A DNA stretch of 64,000 nt from Odobenus rosmarus divergens (GCF_000321225.1 NW_004450404.1:2094437-2158436); one strand, 5' to 3'. Positions 47,346 through 59,080 are shown, counted from the first letter of the stretch. Notes: generated by a model from the letters alone, not told the origin. A program made the numbers and translations.

Positions 47346-48383
47346 ATCAGAATTATCTCAAAAAGTACCTTCTAAATTTTAAGGAGATAAGTAAAACTGA
47401 AATATTTAATTGCTAGTAACTAATGTGTTTGCTTAAAGTAGGCCAAATGTATAAAATAATAGTTATGTCTCATATAGATACATTTTATCCTGACTCTTCT
47501 TCAGAAAATGCATGTATTTGTGTTTTTTTAACTCTACACATTTTACAACAATTATTTACGGCTGTTTTATCTTTGTTTTTATGTTATTTGGTATTAAATT
47601 GATAAACTGGAATATATGAGATCTAATTGTTCCAGATTAATGATACAGGAAACTATATCAAATCTGAAGTGGAGTAGAGGAAGACATTTAATGCCAAGTA
47701 TAAAAATGCAGTTGGTTGTTTTTATTTTCTATTATGTGAATTGGGGAATTGCATGTATAATATATAGATTTGCACAATTGTATTCCAATGCTTTAAAACT
47801 TGTTATCCACCAAAACACATAAACAACCGAGCTCTATCACACTCATGCATTATCAAGAGACCACCAAGATGTCACTGTTGTACACTATAATCTGAACCAC
47901 TGGGTCTAAAGCATCCAGTCTGCACTGGGAAACTGGTGCCCTTGACATCACCGAACATTCACAGCCTGGTATATCACATGTCCCTGAGTATGGGACTCTA
48001 GAGCAAATCTTATCAATGATCACAATGGTATTAATGTTTTAGTGTGTGATAAATTTTTAAAATATCTTTACAACAATTTTGCAATTCAGACTTCTGATAA
48101 ATGATCTGCTATATTTTTGATCTATAATTTACTGATTATCACATCCTTGGTCAAGAATGCACATCCCAATTATGCCACTCTCCTTAAATAAAAATAGAAT
48201 ATACTCATTGTGATTTCCAGAAACATACTAAAGAAAAGGCAAGTCTCCCTATACTTGTTTCTTTAAGTTTCTCTCTTTATCTTAAAATTTAAATGTACCA
48301 AAGAATTTCGTATTTTAGACCAACCCAATTAGTACAGCGAGAGCTGCCAAAATAAAGCAAACTTTCCTGAATTTTAGTTTAAC
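47346..48383. other. Intron sequence, nothing recognised
   Basis: AT-rich, no recognised repeat or exon. Confidence 0.5.
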
Positions 48384-48399
48384 GAAAACTGACATCTTA

Positions 48400-48571
48400 G
48401 GGACGCCTGGGTGGCTCAGTCGGTTAAGCGTCTGCCTTCAGCTCAGGTTATGATCCCAGGGTTCTGGGATCGAGTCCCACATTGGGCTGTCTGCTCCGCG
48501 GGGAGCCTGCTTCTCTCTCTGCCTCTGTCTCTCATGAATGAATGAATAAATAAATAAATAAATAAATAAAA
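48400..48571 (+). mobile_element. CAN-SINE with target-site duplication
   Basis: Sense copy with shortened body and a (GAAT)n(AAAT)n tail. A 16-bp perfect duplication GAAAACTGACATCTTA lies at 48384-48399 and 48572-48587. Confidence 0.96.
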
Positions 48572-48587
48572 GAAAACTGACATCTTA

Positions 48588-50334
48588 TAATCACTGAAAA
48601 CAATGAAGTGTTCAGTAATGTGTCACAGTTACTATTGACAGTTGACATGTAACAATACCTGTCCTCTCCTCAGATCTTCACTTGGGGGAAAGAAAAAAAC
48701 CTGAAAGGTGGTAGAAATGAAACAGGAAAAGGAAGAAACTTAATAAAACATTTTTTCAAAATCAATGATCATACTTTAATAGAATGTTTTTCCCTAGACA
48801 AAAATAAGAAACCTAATATCAATATAGTAGAAATAGTACAGAATCCAATACAATCTTTGAAAATAAAAATGGATGCATATCCACTGAAGATGGTTTCCAA
48901 CACAAGGGTCTCATTTTTTATAAAGAAAATAGTTAATATTTTTAATGCATTATGGGTACTTGCTATTTAAAAGAATTCAAGGTGGCTATTTCTATACAGC
49001 ACATTTCTATAAATTAAAAATAATCTTAATTTTAAGGTTAAATTAATTTAAATTGTTCTTATTTACATTTACTATCATTTATCCTTTATATAAAACTGAG
49101 AAAAAAAGTGTCACTTTAGGTCAGGCTTATGATCCAGTAAATGTTATCCCTGACAGCAGTGGCAAGAAATTTACAGAGTAGTCACAATTCCTTGATACCT
49201 GTCTCCTAAACAGTCAGATACTCAAAAACATATTAGCATCTTTAAATAACTCATTAAAGGGTTGTGAATTCACCTGGACTATTTAGGACGCTATTTTGTT
49301 TTTAATTTTGTTCTAACCTTGACTGCTTACATAGTACTTCCTTTATTATCCAAATTTGCTTCTTTAAACATTTGGCCTAGTTCTAGCCTATCATGTTCTG
49401 ACCCATGTTTGAGTTAACCACAAGGGTTTTTTTGTTTTGAGCACCATGAGACCCATGTGAGGTCTTAAAGCAGGAAGGCTATGTAAAGGAATGAAAAACT
49501 GCCTGTACTTTTGGTGAGGTACTCAGGTCTTTTAAGATTGCTCATATTTCAATGTAAGATTAAAATGATAAGAACAGAAATAACACTGATAATCACCCTA
49601 TTCCTGACCATCATAATTCATTCAGTGGACATCTATTGGGTCCGTAATATATATGTGCCAGGCACTGTTAAGTGCTGACAATACAGAGAAAAAAAAAGGC
49701 TCTGCTTTCAAGATTTCACAATCTACTAGGAATGAGACCACAAATGTAAATTCCTATAGAGACCAATTCTGAAATCTTTTAGCCTGGAGAGAAAAAATTT
49801 GATGTATTTACTCAAGTAAATGTCTTTCCAAAAAAATGATTTTACTCTGGTAAAATATAATTATTTTTTGATAAGGACTTACTGGGGAGGAGATGGCATA
49901 ATAGCAGGCATAATAATAAGTCCAATATTAGACTTCTGAATGAAAATTCTCAACCTTCTCCTTACTGGCTTCAATTTCCAAAATTGTATCAGCAGTAATT
50001 TACTTGAAACAGATGAACCACCAAAGGCAACAAAATATCTAAAGGCAATTTAAAAAGATCTTTTTTTAATTAATCCAGGCAACACTAGCTCCTTGTGACA
50101 TATCTTATGCCAAAATACCAAGAAAATTCTTTGAAAATGGCAAGTTGTGGAATCCTATCTGCCAGGTTCTGGAAACCATGACAGTAACTGAAATAACTAG
50201 GCTTTAACAAGTGAGACCGCTTATAATACCATAACTGTTTCTGAAAAATACATGACCTCTAACTACTGGCTTATTTATTTATACCCTGAATTTTTCCACA
50301 AAGGATTTGAAACAGCTACCCTAATATAAAGCGA
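48588..50334. other. Intron sequence; one old-repeat stretch at 49,615-49,750
   Basis: TTCAGTGGACATCTATTGGG, then TATGTGCCAGGCACTGTTAA, resembles the unassigned old repeat seen at 2660. The rest is unrecognised. Confidence 0.5.
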
Positions 50335-50540
50335 AGCACATGAATTATACCCACCCGGCTTTGAATTGTGGCTCTGCCATTTACTATTTATAATCTTTGT
50401 GCCCTTAACTTCGGAGATTCAGTTTCTTAATCTGTAATAATGAGGATCACAATCCTACTCTGTTGGGTCATAAGAAGGATAAAATGAAATAGCATGTACC
50501 ACAGTATCTGGCATATAGTAAGTGCTAAATAAATATCAGT
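50335..50540 (+). repeat. MIR
   Basis: Sense MIR: GAATTGTGGCTCTGCCATTT, GATTCAGTTTCTTAATCTGT, CAGTATCTGGCATATAGTAA and GTGCTAAATAAATATCAG. Confidence 0.88.
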
Positions 50541-52370
50541 TTTGTGCCTTCCCTATCCAAATGTATGCTATGTAGAAAAAGGATAAGGTGGAATTTTAAA
50601 TGATTTTTTAACACACTGATACGTGCCAAGCAGAAATGTGGACTGATTATGAGTTGCAAATGTTACGGTTTGCATGTAACAATCAGGCTCAAAGCAAATT
50701 CAATTTCTTTTCATAAGGTCAGCACTTTGAGAACGTATTTTATAAACCTTTTCGCTATATTATTTAATGCAAATAAAATCTGATGAAAAAGATGAATGAA
50801 AAGAGCCCATTTGCATACTAATTTTCACACTATCCATTCAAAGGATGATTAAACAGTCTAAATTCAATTTTCTTATAAAACATCTATAGTATTAATCAGG
50901 CTAACAATTTTAAATGTAATTCTGCTAGTCTTAAAAACGTGATTTCCTTTTAAAAATATTTAGAAAACATCTATCAATATCTTTTCTATTGAAGAGCAGC
51001 GTTTAGTTTAGATTTTTAAAATATGATCCAAGTCACAAAATACTAAGTACCAGCCGTAAGCACTATTACAACTCTGCTCACGTTAAGGAGAGCAAGTAAA
51101 CATTTTATACAGCAGTAGAGGTGACCAGGAAAAAACTGAAAAGCTATTTGAACTGATCCCCCTCCCCCTCCATTATACCCGGGAATGCAAGTGTCCCGCA
51201 TCTCAGATCAAACTGAGCCTCGGTCTTACTGACGTAACCAGTAACCCTATCCACCTCTCACACTGCGGAGGCCGGCAGGGCAGCGGCTGCCGCCAAGTAC
51301 ACCACTCATCAGAGCCTGCCCCATTCCACCCCCGCGTTTCAGTCATGCTTTCCAGAAATGGGGTCACTCACTAACTATTACACACACGCAGCCTATCATC
51401 CTGTAATCCCCCAAAGTCCGCTGCGGGGATAGAAGACAGCAAAAAGTCAAGAAGGGAGAATCACAGACATGCCACCATCAGGAATTGATTTTTCCACTCC
51501 GGAGAGGAGCGCTGATGCCCTGGAATGGGTCTTGTCTGGATTATTTTCGCAGACCCCGAGTTGGTTCTGGGACAGGGGCGGCTGCGAAAGCTCGATGCTG
51601 TGCCGTGTCCGGGGAAATTGTTTTGCCGTCTTTGGGTATATTGTTTTGGTTTTTGGCACTCGGTTAGGTGTCTCTGGGATGGTCACCGAATAGATCCTGG
51701 GGGAAGAAAACCTGAAAGCCCTTTAGGGCGGCTACTGATGGCCTTGAATATCACCCTCTCACCTCCATGGACAGGAAACTCAAGTTAAAGCTCCTACGGA
51801 CTGGGTCCTCGAGCTCAGCGACCTAAGAAATGGGGGAGGGGGAGGACCTCAAGCTTCCACTTTCTCCCTTGCACCAGCAGAAACCGCTGCGGCAGACAAA
51901 CTGTGGGGAGGCAAAAACCCTTGGCTGTCCTGCACCCCGTACCCGAAACCCCCACAGGTCGCCAGTCCTGCCTTGGGCCGTTCCAGCCCCCAGGCGCCCG
52001 ACTCACAGCACCAACTCCCTCCCCTGGCCGGACTCGAGAGTCCCCGCTTCCCAGTGAACCCAATCCATACCCCTCCCTTACACCCTGGTGACCATCCCAA
52101 AGTCGCCAGGGTCCAGGGAAGCCCCCAACCAAGCAGGGCCAAACTTCCCAACTCCTCTCCGGCCCCCGCTCAGCTTCCCGCTCCCCCCACGCAAAGTTGA
52201 TTAAAATCGGCTTCTTGCAAAGCCCCAGCGCCCACTCCAAACCCCACGCGCCACCACACCACAGCCCCCCGAGCGAGGGAGGGGAGGTGAGGGTGCGGGT
52301 GGAACAGAAGGGCAAACAGACCAACCCCAACTACCCAAACCGGAATCCCAGACAGAGGGGAGATGTGAGC
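50541..52370. other. Transcript-5' end of intron 1: AT-rich, then CpG-island shore
   Basis: Composition shifts from AT-rich to GC-rich near 51.15-51.3 kb. No repeats recognised in 51.1-52.4 kb, as is usual around island promoters. Several long frames here (for example minus strand 51815-52330) are stop-poor GC-rich chance frames. Confidence 0.65.
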
Positions 52371-52470
52371 AGCAGAGGAAGGGGCCAAGTGGCCAGCCCC
52401 AGGGAGGGGAGCCGGCCCGCGGGGGCGAGGGGAGGGGCGCGCCGGCCCCCGGCCGCCCGGCTTCACTCAC

Positions 52471-52539
52471 CTCAGCGCTGTCGGACGGGCTCTCCACAGC
52501 CATCTTCTGCCACGGGTCCGCCAGCTGCGCCAGCGGCAT
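52471..52539 (-). CDS. RPS6KA3: RPS6KA3 coding exon 1 (residues 1-23)
   Basis: Read on the minus strand, the ATG at 52539-52537 opens a 23-codon segment beginning MPLAQLADPWQKMAVESPSD and ending SAE. A GTGAGT splice donor follows directly (plus strand actcac at 52465-52470), in phase 0. The start has A at -3 and C at +4, an adequate but not ideal initiation context. The segment is the non-catalytic N-terminal tail of RSK2. It sits in a CpG island, as expected for a broadly expressed gene. The same frame stays open upstream for about 142 codons, so the annotated start rests on identity with the known RSK2 N-terminus and not on an upstream stop. Met13 is a possible secondary start. Confidence 0.97.
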
Positions 52540-52628
52540 CTTCCCCCCCGGCCCGCCGCCTTCACCGCCTCCTCCCTCCCCGCCCGCCCCACGGCCGGCC
52601 CCGCTCTGTCGCCGCCCGAGCCCCACGA

Positions 52629-52658
52629 CAGCAGCAGCGGCGGCGGCAGCAGCAGCAC
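52629..52658 (-). repeat. Trinucleotide-rich run (CAG/CGG) in the RPS6KA3 5' leader
   Basis: The plus strand reads (CAG)3 (CGG)3 (CAG)3 CAC, so the transcript strand is a CTG/CCG-type run. It lies about 90-120 nt upstream of the RPS6KA3 ATG, inside the probable 5' untranslated region. In the ATG frame it would code for an alanine run. The run is short and interrupted, so it is probably stable. Confidence 0.7.
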
Positions 52659-52884
52659 CAGCGCCGGCTGCCCGGGAGAGGGCTCGGCGCCGACACCGAC
52701 CCTCGAACGCCGCGCGCCTGGCTGGAGATGTCCGCGCGCGGAGCGAGAGCCTCGCGCCGCTGCCGGGCACCCGGTCTCGCCCCTTTCTTCCTCTCCTCCT
52801 TCCGCCGCCGGGACTACAGCTCCGCCCCCCCCGCCGGTTCCCGCGCCCGCTCCCAGTAGAACAGCGACGGCCGCGCGCTCCCCC

Positions 52885-52907
52885 ACTTCCGCTCACAACA
52901 TGGCGCC
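52885..52907 (-). promoter_or_regulatory. ETS plus YY1 site pair near the likely transcription start
   Basis: The plus strand shows ACTTCCG (52885-52891, ETS core CGGAAGT on the minus strand) and then, 5 bp on, AACATGGCGCC (52897-52907), which fits the YY1 consensus AANATGGCGSC. In TATA-less mammalian promoters YY1 sites usually sit just downstream of the start. On the minus strand this would put initiation slightly above 52907 and give a leader of about 370-400 nt. The position is inferred; the motifs are seen. Confidence 0.5.
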
Positions 52908-53320
52908 TAAGCGATACCTGTCTCTCAGAGCGAGGCTCTGCCGCCGCCGCCACCGCCGCGCGCACCCGGGGGCGGGGCTTGGAAAGACACGCCCCCGGCC
53001 GCCGCGCTTCGCTCCTCCCTCCTTCCTCGCCCCAGCCTCAGCTTCTGGGCCTCGCCTACTTTCAGGAAGGGCGAGCCCGAGAGATCTGGGGGCGTCGGCG
53101 GGCGGCTGGCGGTGGGGGAAAGAAGAGGGGAAGGGTAAGAGGAGCTAAAGACTGGGAGCCTTGAACTGCTAAGGGTCCGAGCAGGTCGCAGGCTACTTAA
53201 GGATGTAGAGAACAGTGGTCCCCGCTTAGCTGGGGGAGGGAGATGGGCGAGGCGCCGTGGGCACAGTCCGGTGCCAAAGACCCGGGGAGTGAGCGTGGGG
53301 TGTCTTTTCGGTTTCACTCC

Positions 53321-55500
53321 TTGGTGGGTGTTTGTGGGCGCGTCGTGTCTATGGGAACATCCTTTAATGGACCAGGACCCGCCCTATCCAGGCTCACACG
53401 CTGGGCATTCACCTGCCCCCCCCCGTAAAGTCCCCCACGACGGGGACTCGTAAGGCTTTGTGCCCTGGAGCTCCCTGGAGGTTCAGCTCTCGGTTTTGAT
53501 TCAGGGCTCTCCAAATCGAGGCTCTGGTGTCATCTTTTTAATATTTGGAATTCATTTGTCCTGCTTGAGTCGCCCCCCACCCAAAGTCTGCAGAGCCCTC
53601 AGGCATCAGCCTCGACTCTCGAAGTCCCCCATTCCCTGCACGAAGAAGAAAATAAGAAGGTTCCTTGAGGTTGCCCCTCTCGGCAGAGGTTGGGGAATTG
53701 TTTTAAAATACCTTGCTGTCAGAAGCCTGGGGTTCCTGCTCCTCTGTTGACTTTAAATAAAAGATTAGATTAAAAAATCAGGCTGGCCGAGGGTGGAGGA
53801 GGGAAAGCGAGGGAGGGGTTTTAACTCCTCCTCCAGCCCAAGATAGGGAAGCCCTGGGTTAAGGAAACCCAATCCCCAGGCGGCAACGGAATCCAAGAGG
53901 ATGGAGAGTTTGTGGGGACAGGCCTGGGCGTCTGGACTGAGTCCCGCCGGGGGGGGGGGGGCGGGGGTTCTACCTCGTGTTCCCAACGCCAGGTGCCTAG
54001 CGAGCTTAGTGCGCCTGGGCAAAATTGTGTAAAAGTCGCCGGGCTGAGTGGAAAGCTACTGCAGCCACTGGCCAACCCTCTCTACGAGGAGAAGGAAAAA
54101 AAGTAAAGGGAAATCTCCAGGACTGCCAGTGCCTTCATCCCCTCAGGCCTCGGCGCAGGCGTCCCGGTCCTCCCACGCCCGGCGGCCACACCGCGTCCCC
54201 AGCTGCGCTTCCGGTGCACGCCTTTTAACAGCTCGCTTTCATCATCCCGGGACCCAGACACCTGGAGAGCCCTTGGCTTCCTCCCTAACGCAGGTGTGAG
54301 GTTGAGATTAGAGCCCCACTCCTGGCCGGACAGGTCTGCGCGGGCGGTGCAAGGTTTCTCGCTGGGCCCAAGAGAGGCAGGTGTTCAACTCTTTCTTCTA
54401 CCTTAGCCTGCGCGCCCTCTGGCACAAGCTCGAGGCCCGGGAGCCTCGTGGCCACCAGAAAAGGCTCCATCTGTTTAGGGATCCCGAGGAGGTGGCCGGA
54501 AGTCCTCGCTGCGCGCCCTCTCTCGCAGCCTTGGACTCAGGGGGACAGCTCAGGGTTGAGCAACATCTGGGCAGGCACAGCGTGGTCTGTGCGGTGGGGG
54601 GTGGGGAGGACTTAGCTCGTGATTTTGTCACCTTCCCCTGCAGGCTTGATTCTAGTGCTGCAAATCCAGTCTGGACCCAAACTCAACTAATTTGACAGCA
54701 CCGTCTCCGTAATTCCTGACGGTAAAACCAGTTAACAGAAGTTTGAGGATAAGGAGTTGTGCATTGTTTTGCATTTATGTAGGAAGTGCCTAATTTATCT
54801 TTCATTTACATTGCAAAGCCACATTACCATTCCTTACAGCGAAAAGAAGTTGGTCAATTTGGTTAGTTTAAGGTAAATTAGTCCGCCAGTGATCAATTAT
54901 TCCAACTAACATTCTTGCTTTGGGAAAAAGATACCTTATATTTAAGGAGACAGTTTATGTGTCTAACACTGCCCGGTGCGAATTACTCCACTGTAATAAA
55001 TCAAGTTGTATACTGAAAAGTTGATTTCAGCATCAACTTTTATTTTTACCTTGAGGACTAGAACTTCAAAAGCAAAGTCACTGTGAACAGTGGTCACATT
55101 GCAGGAATTAGGAATGAAATGAACTGTTAATAATGGGCTGTGTACCACTAGCACAGCTGTCTTGCACATAGGATCAACTTATAAGTATTTGTGAATTGAT
55201 TTAGAAAAACACCATTCTTCTTCCTTTTGTCCAAAGAGAAAAATGAATTTTTTCTTTTAGTTAACAATTTTTTTTCATTTATTTCTTTTATAAATCCAAA
55301 AGCGGTGCAACCACTCTCTCTGGGTGGCAGAATTTGAGAAAATGAGATGAGGCTGGGGGATGTTTCTTGTAGGCGGCTGCAAAAAGAGTTATTTGAACAT
55401 AGAAGCTGATATTACCCTGAACAGGATTACTTTTTTCTTTCCTGTTTAAGAAAGGAAAACTCTAAGTGTAGTTATTCAAAGAATAGCTGCCTCTAGAGAT
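53321..55500. other. Upstream flank of RPS6KA3: island shore, then AT-rich DNA
   Basis: GC-rich to about 54.7 kb with scattered CpGs, then AT-rich. No gene or repeat recognised. All frames of 60-104 codons here overlap on both strands and lack signatures. Confidence 0.6.
53949..53967 (+). repeat. Long G run
   Basis: A run of 13 G, a C, then 5 G, in the upstream island shore. It could form a G-quadruplex and is prone to length error. Confidence 0.85.
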
Positions 55501-55504
55501 CTCC

Positions 55505-55850
55505 CTGTGCAGGCTAATATGGTAGCTACTAGCCACACATGGCTCTTGAAATACTTAAAATAAGATTGGCTGATCGCAAATGAGATGTGCTGTAAGTGTG
55601 AAGTTCACACCAGATTTCAAAGACTTAGTACAAAAAAAGAATGTAAAGTAGCTCAGTAATAATTTTATATTGACTACATGTTGAAATAATGTTGAATATA
55701 TTGAGTTAAATAAAATACTTCATTAAAATTAATTTCACCTGTTTCTTTTTACATCTTCATATGGCTACTATAAAATGTATGCTTATATATGGGGCTTACT
55801 TGTCAAGATTGGCATTATAGTTCTAGAGGACAGCACTGCTTTAGAACTTT
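55505..55850 (-). repeat. hAT-type non-autonomous DNA transposon
   Basis: Antisense copy of the family at 44,463: AATATGGTAGCTACTAGCCA, CACATGGCTCTTGAAATACT, CAAATGAGATGTGCTGTAAG and ATTAATTTCACCTGTTTCTT, ending TTCTAGAGGACAGCACTGC. It is close to full length, with both inverted ends visible. Confidence 0.78.
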
Positions 55851-56742
55851 CACATTGAGCCTTTTAATGTTAAGTGACATCCTCACATTCTACTGTCTTT
55901 TGGGCTCTTTGGTGCAAAACCAGCACAAAGGGCTGATTCTATGCCCCACCTCCTGCATAAATCTCCCAGTCAGAACCAAAATATTGGAAAGTTATTACTT
56001 GAAACTACAGCAGAGGGAAACAGCAAACCTCAGTCGAAAATCCGGACTTGATTTCCAAGAAATCATTCCTGATGTATGACAAGACAACCAAATTTAACTT
56101 CCTCTGTCCCCAACAATTTCCTGCTATAATTATAACCTTTGTATAGAAGTTTAAATAGGCATTTACTTAACAAAATAACATTTGTTCAAAAAATGGAGTT
56201 CCATCAGTCTGGAAAAGTTACAAGATGACTAACTACGGCTCATGGCACAATCTCTACTTTACACATATCCCGAATTCACAGCTCAATTACATATAGCTTT
56301 GTTACTACTATAGAAAACCCATAGAGTGTAATCATCATCTCTCTGAAAAGTCTTTTCCCTTTACATTACCTGAAGTATATTTATTTTTCACAAAAAAGAA
56401 AAAGTAATTGCTAGAGGCTATTTCTTTACAGAGAGAAAGAAAGATAAAACTTAGGCTCAAATTTTATTTCATGTAAGATAATAATCAAACAAAATACATG
56501 GTGACATATCTTCCATGTGTATAAATTTTGTGGGATTTTTTTAAGTTCCCAAATAAAAATTAAGAACATTTTCTTGATTGATACACATCTTAAGAGACAA
56601 CAGGAATTTCTACATCTATTTGAACGTTTTAGTTGAGAGAATTCAAATTTTGGAAATGTAAGGATCTTCTCTAGGTTCCCTTCCAGATATAAATTCAATG
56701 ATTCTCAAGTTGCCTATGATGAAAGATGGTAATAAAATCTAT
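55851..56742. other. Upstream intergenic sequence, nothing recognised
   Basis: AT-rich. The 90-codon frame at 56426-56698 (minus) has no signature. Confidence 0.5.
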
Positions 56743-56757
56743 AAAGAACTAAGAGGA

Positions 56758-56966
56758 GGGCGCCTGGGTGGCTCAGATGGTTGAGCATCTGCCTTCAGCT
56801 CAGGTCATGATCTCCAGGTCCTGAGATCGAGCCCCACATCGGGCTCCCAGCTCAGCGGGGAGTCTGCTTCTCCCTCTCCCTCTGCCTCTCCCCTCTGCTC
56901 ATGCTCTCTCTCACCCTCTCTCTGTATCTCTCTCTCAAATGAATGAATAAAATTTTTTAAAAAAGA
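56758..56966 (+). mobile_element. CAN-SINE with target-site duplication
   Basis: Sense full-length copy. The duplication AAAGAACTAAGAGGA lies at 56743-56757 and 56967-56981. Confidence 0.96.
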
Positions 56967-57119
56967 AAAGAACTAAGAGGAAGACATTCTGTGATACAAA
57001 TACTTGAGTTATTTCTTGAACATTCTTCCCAGTAAGACGATATGGAATCATTATAAGAGCTGAGACAGGCCTGTGCCCAAACTGAAGATTCCTTTATATG
57101 TCTCTAAGCTTCAACTTGA

Positions 57120-57325
57120 TGGCCTAGAACAGGGTCTGGCACATTGTAGTTGCTCAATAAATATTTGTGGACTAAGCTTTGTTTTCCTCATTTGAAAATA
57201 AGGATAATAATACATACCTGGTAGGATTGATGGGAAGACTGAACGGAAACGTCTGTAATGCATTGAGCACAGCGCCTGCCACATAGGGAACCACTCAATA
57301 AATGGAGGTATTGTTATCAGCTTCA
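57120..57325 (+). repeat. MIR with adjoining L2-like end
   Basis: GGGTCTGGCACATTGTAGTT, then GCTCAATAAATATTTGTGGA (L2/MIR type end). This is followed by a second MIR 3' half: TTTTCCTCATTTGAAAATAA, GCATTGAGCACAGCGCCTGC and CACTCAATAAATGGAGG. Confidence 0.8.
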
Positions 57326-58551
57326 GAAAGGGAGTATTCCTGCATACATAATATAATTCAAATACTTCACTCAAAAGTTATTGTTGAGTGAGCATTTTAT
57401 TATGGCATAATCTATTTCTTTAGTGCACTCTTGGATCACAAAAAAAAAATGATACGGTGAGTAACTTCCTGTGGAATTCAAATAAAAGAGCATGTAGGGT
57501 AACTTACTGCTCTGTTTTTCAAGCCACATGTGTTGAAATGCAAATGATTACAGGTCAGTTGCCTCATAGGCTATGATCAAAACTTTGTTTATGTAATGCT
57601 CAAAAGAAACTAACGAATGTGTGATTCAAAGTTAACATTACCTGACTCACGTAGGGAGGATGGGAGGAACAGTGAAGTATTGAGGAGAGGTCTGTGTCAG
57701 ACATGCTTTAATGTTTTCTTTTATTGGTTTCCAAAATGCTTAATCCTTAGAGGTGTCGTTTTGTTTCAGAGTTGTTTGAAGGGAAAGAATTATGGGACTT
57801 TGAGACTTGACAAGGAACTGAGAAGCCATTCTTGGAACTTTAATAAGCTACTGTTTTCCTTCAGTTTACATTTTACTAGAACAGAAAAAACCCACTAAAT
57901 GTTCTTGTTTATGAACACTAATTCATAAGAGGGAGATAATACATTAAAATTTCATTTTCAAACTGATATTAAAAACGGCTACTTTAACATTAACCAAAAA
58001 TTGCAGCATAAAGTATTCCTTCAGAGGATAAACATTCCCGTTTTATAACTATCAATTTAGTTTGGTTGGTCAGAGCAGTGGTTCTCAAATTTTTTCAGTC
58101 CACAAACCATTTTAAAGCAAAAACCCAAGGACCACCGGTTTGTACTCATCACTATGAAAAAACCCCCAAAACTTTATGGAACTGTTGTTTTAGATCATGG
58201 CTGTTATTGTGGTTACATTTTTTTTTTAAAAAAGCTTATATTTGTGTTTTTGAATGTACATTTGAGTCTGCAACTAGAAAAGTTACTTTAAAAAATATCC
58301 TGACTTTTTTAGTGACTTGGATGTAAGACTAGCCCCACAACAGCACCTCACCTGGGGAAGTGACGTGGAGGAAAGCTATGGAATTAAATGGAGCTCTATT
58401 CCGCGACCACCAAATGAACTCCAAACCATATGCTTGGGAAACCTGCAGCTTTAATCACAAAAATTGAATGAATGAAGGAATGTCAAATCAAGTCTGTTGC
58501 AGGAAAAACTGGCTGTAGATTAATAATGCCATACTTGTAGATGAAGTATAT
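57326..58551. other. Intergenic sequence; DNA-transposon-like trace at 58,075-58,140
   Basis: CAGTGGTTCTCAAATTTTTT, then CAGTCCACAAACCATTTTAA, resembles the end of an old hAT element. Nothing else recognised. Confidence 0.45.
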
Positions 58552-58769
58552 ATATATTTTTAAAGATTTTATTTATTTATTTGAGACACAGAGACACAGA
58601 GATACAGAGAGAGAGAGAGAGAGCATGAGCAGGGAGAGAGGCAGAGGGAGAGGGAGAAGCAGGCTCCTCACTGAGCCAGGATCCCGATGTGGGGCTTGAT
58701 CCCAGGACCCTGAGATCATGACCTGAGCCGAAGGCAGACACTTAACTCTCTGAGCCACCCAGGCACCCT
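58552..58769 (-). mobile_element. CAN-SINE with target-site duplication
   Basis: Antisense full-length copy. The duplication GA[T/C]GAAGTATAT lies at 58540-58551 and 58770-58781. Confidence 0.95.
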
Positions 58770-59080
58770 GACGAAGTATATTTTTATCAAACAACACACT
58801 GATTATGACTTCAGTAGATTATTTTTAAGTCATGTTCCTGTTAACCAGTAAATAAAATATATACTTTGGGGGCATATAAATATTAAGGAATCCTTTTATT
58901 AAAAAAGATACTGGTACAATTTCAAAAAAATTAAATTTAAATAACTTACACTTGCCTACTAAATAAGGGATGAATTCTATAGATTAAATGCAATTTAAAG
59001 AAACCCTACCTAATGAAACTATATGAAAATGTTGAGTTCAAGTAGTGTTCACAGTTTTGGACACTCTACTATCTTATATG

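Larger units (their letters stand above)
52380..53320. promoter_or_regulatory. RPS6KA3: CpG-island promoter of RPS6KA3
   Basis: The sequence is very GC-rich and dense in CpG, with a GC-rich shore extending to about 51.2 kb and 54.7 kb. There is no TATA box near the expected start. GC boxes are visible (GGGGCGGGGC at 52969-52978, and the inverse form near 52987-52995). An ETS-type ACTTCCG and a YY1-type AACATGGCGCC lie at 52885-52907. The island covers exon 1 and its 5' leader, which fits a broadly expressed kinase gene with dispersed initiation. A divergent transcript on the plus strand is possible but not supported by any recognisable gene. Confidence 0.88.

Noticed and set aside
51815..52330. 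171-codon minus-strand frame
   Set aside because: It sits in intron 1 next to exon 1 and is GC-rich and low-complexity. Overlapping frames of similar length exist on both strands; no family similarity.
52197..52859. 220-codon plus-strand frame antisense to RPS6KA3 exon 1
   Set aside because: It lies wholly in the CpG island, where all frames are stop-poor, and overlaps the recognised exon on the other strand. Its product is Pro/Arg/Ala-rich with no domain.
52900..53148. Plus-strand frame starting MAPKRYLSL, as a divergent gene
   Set aside because: The ATG is part of the YY1 motif. The rest is Arg/Pro-rich island composition, with no donor or known family.
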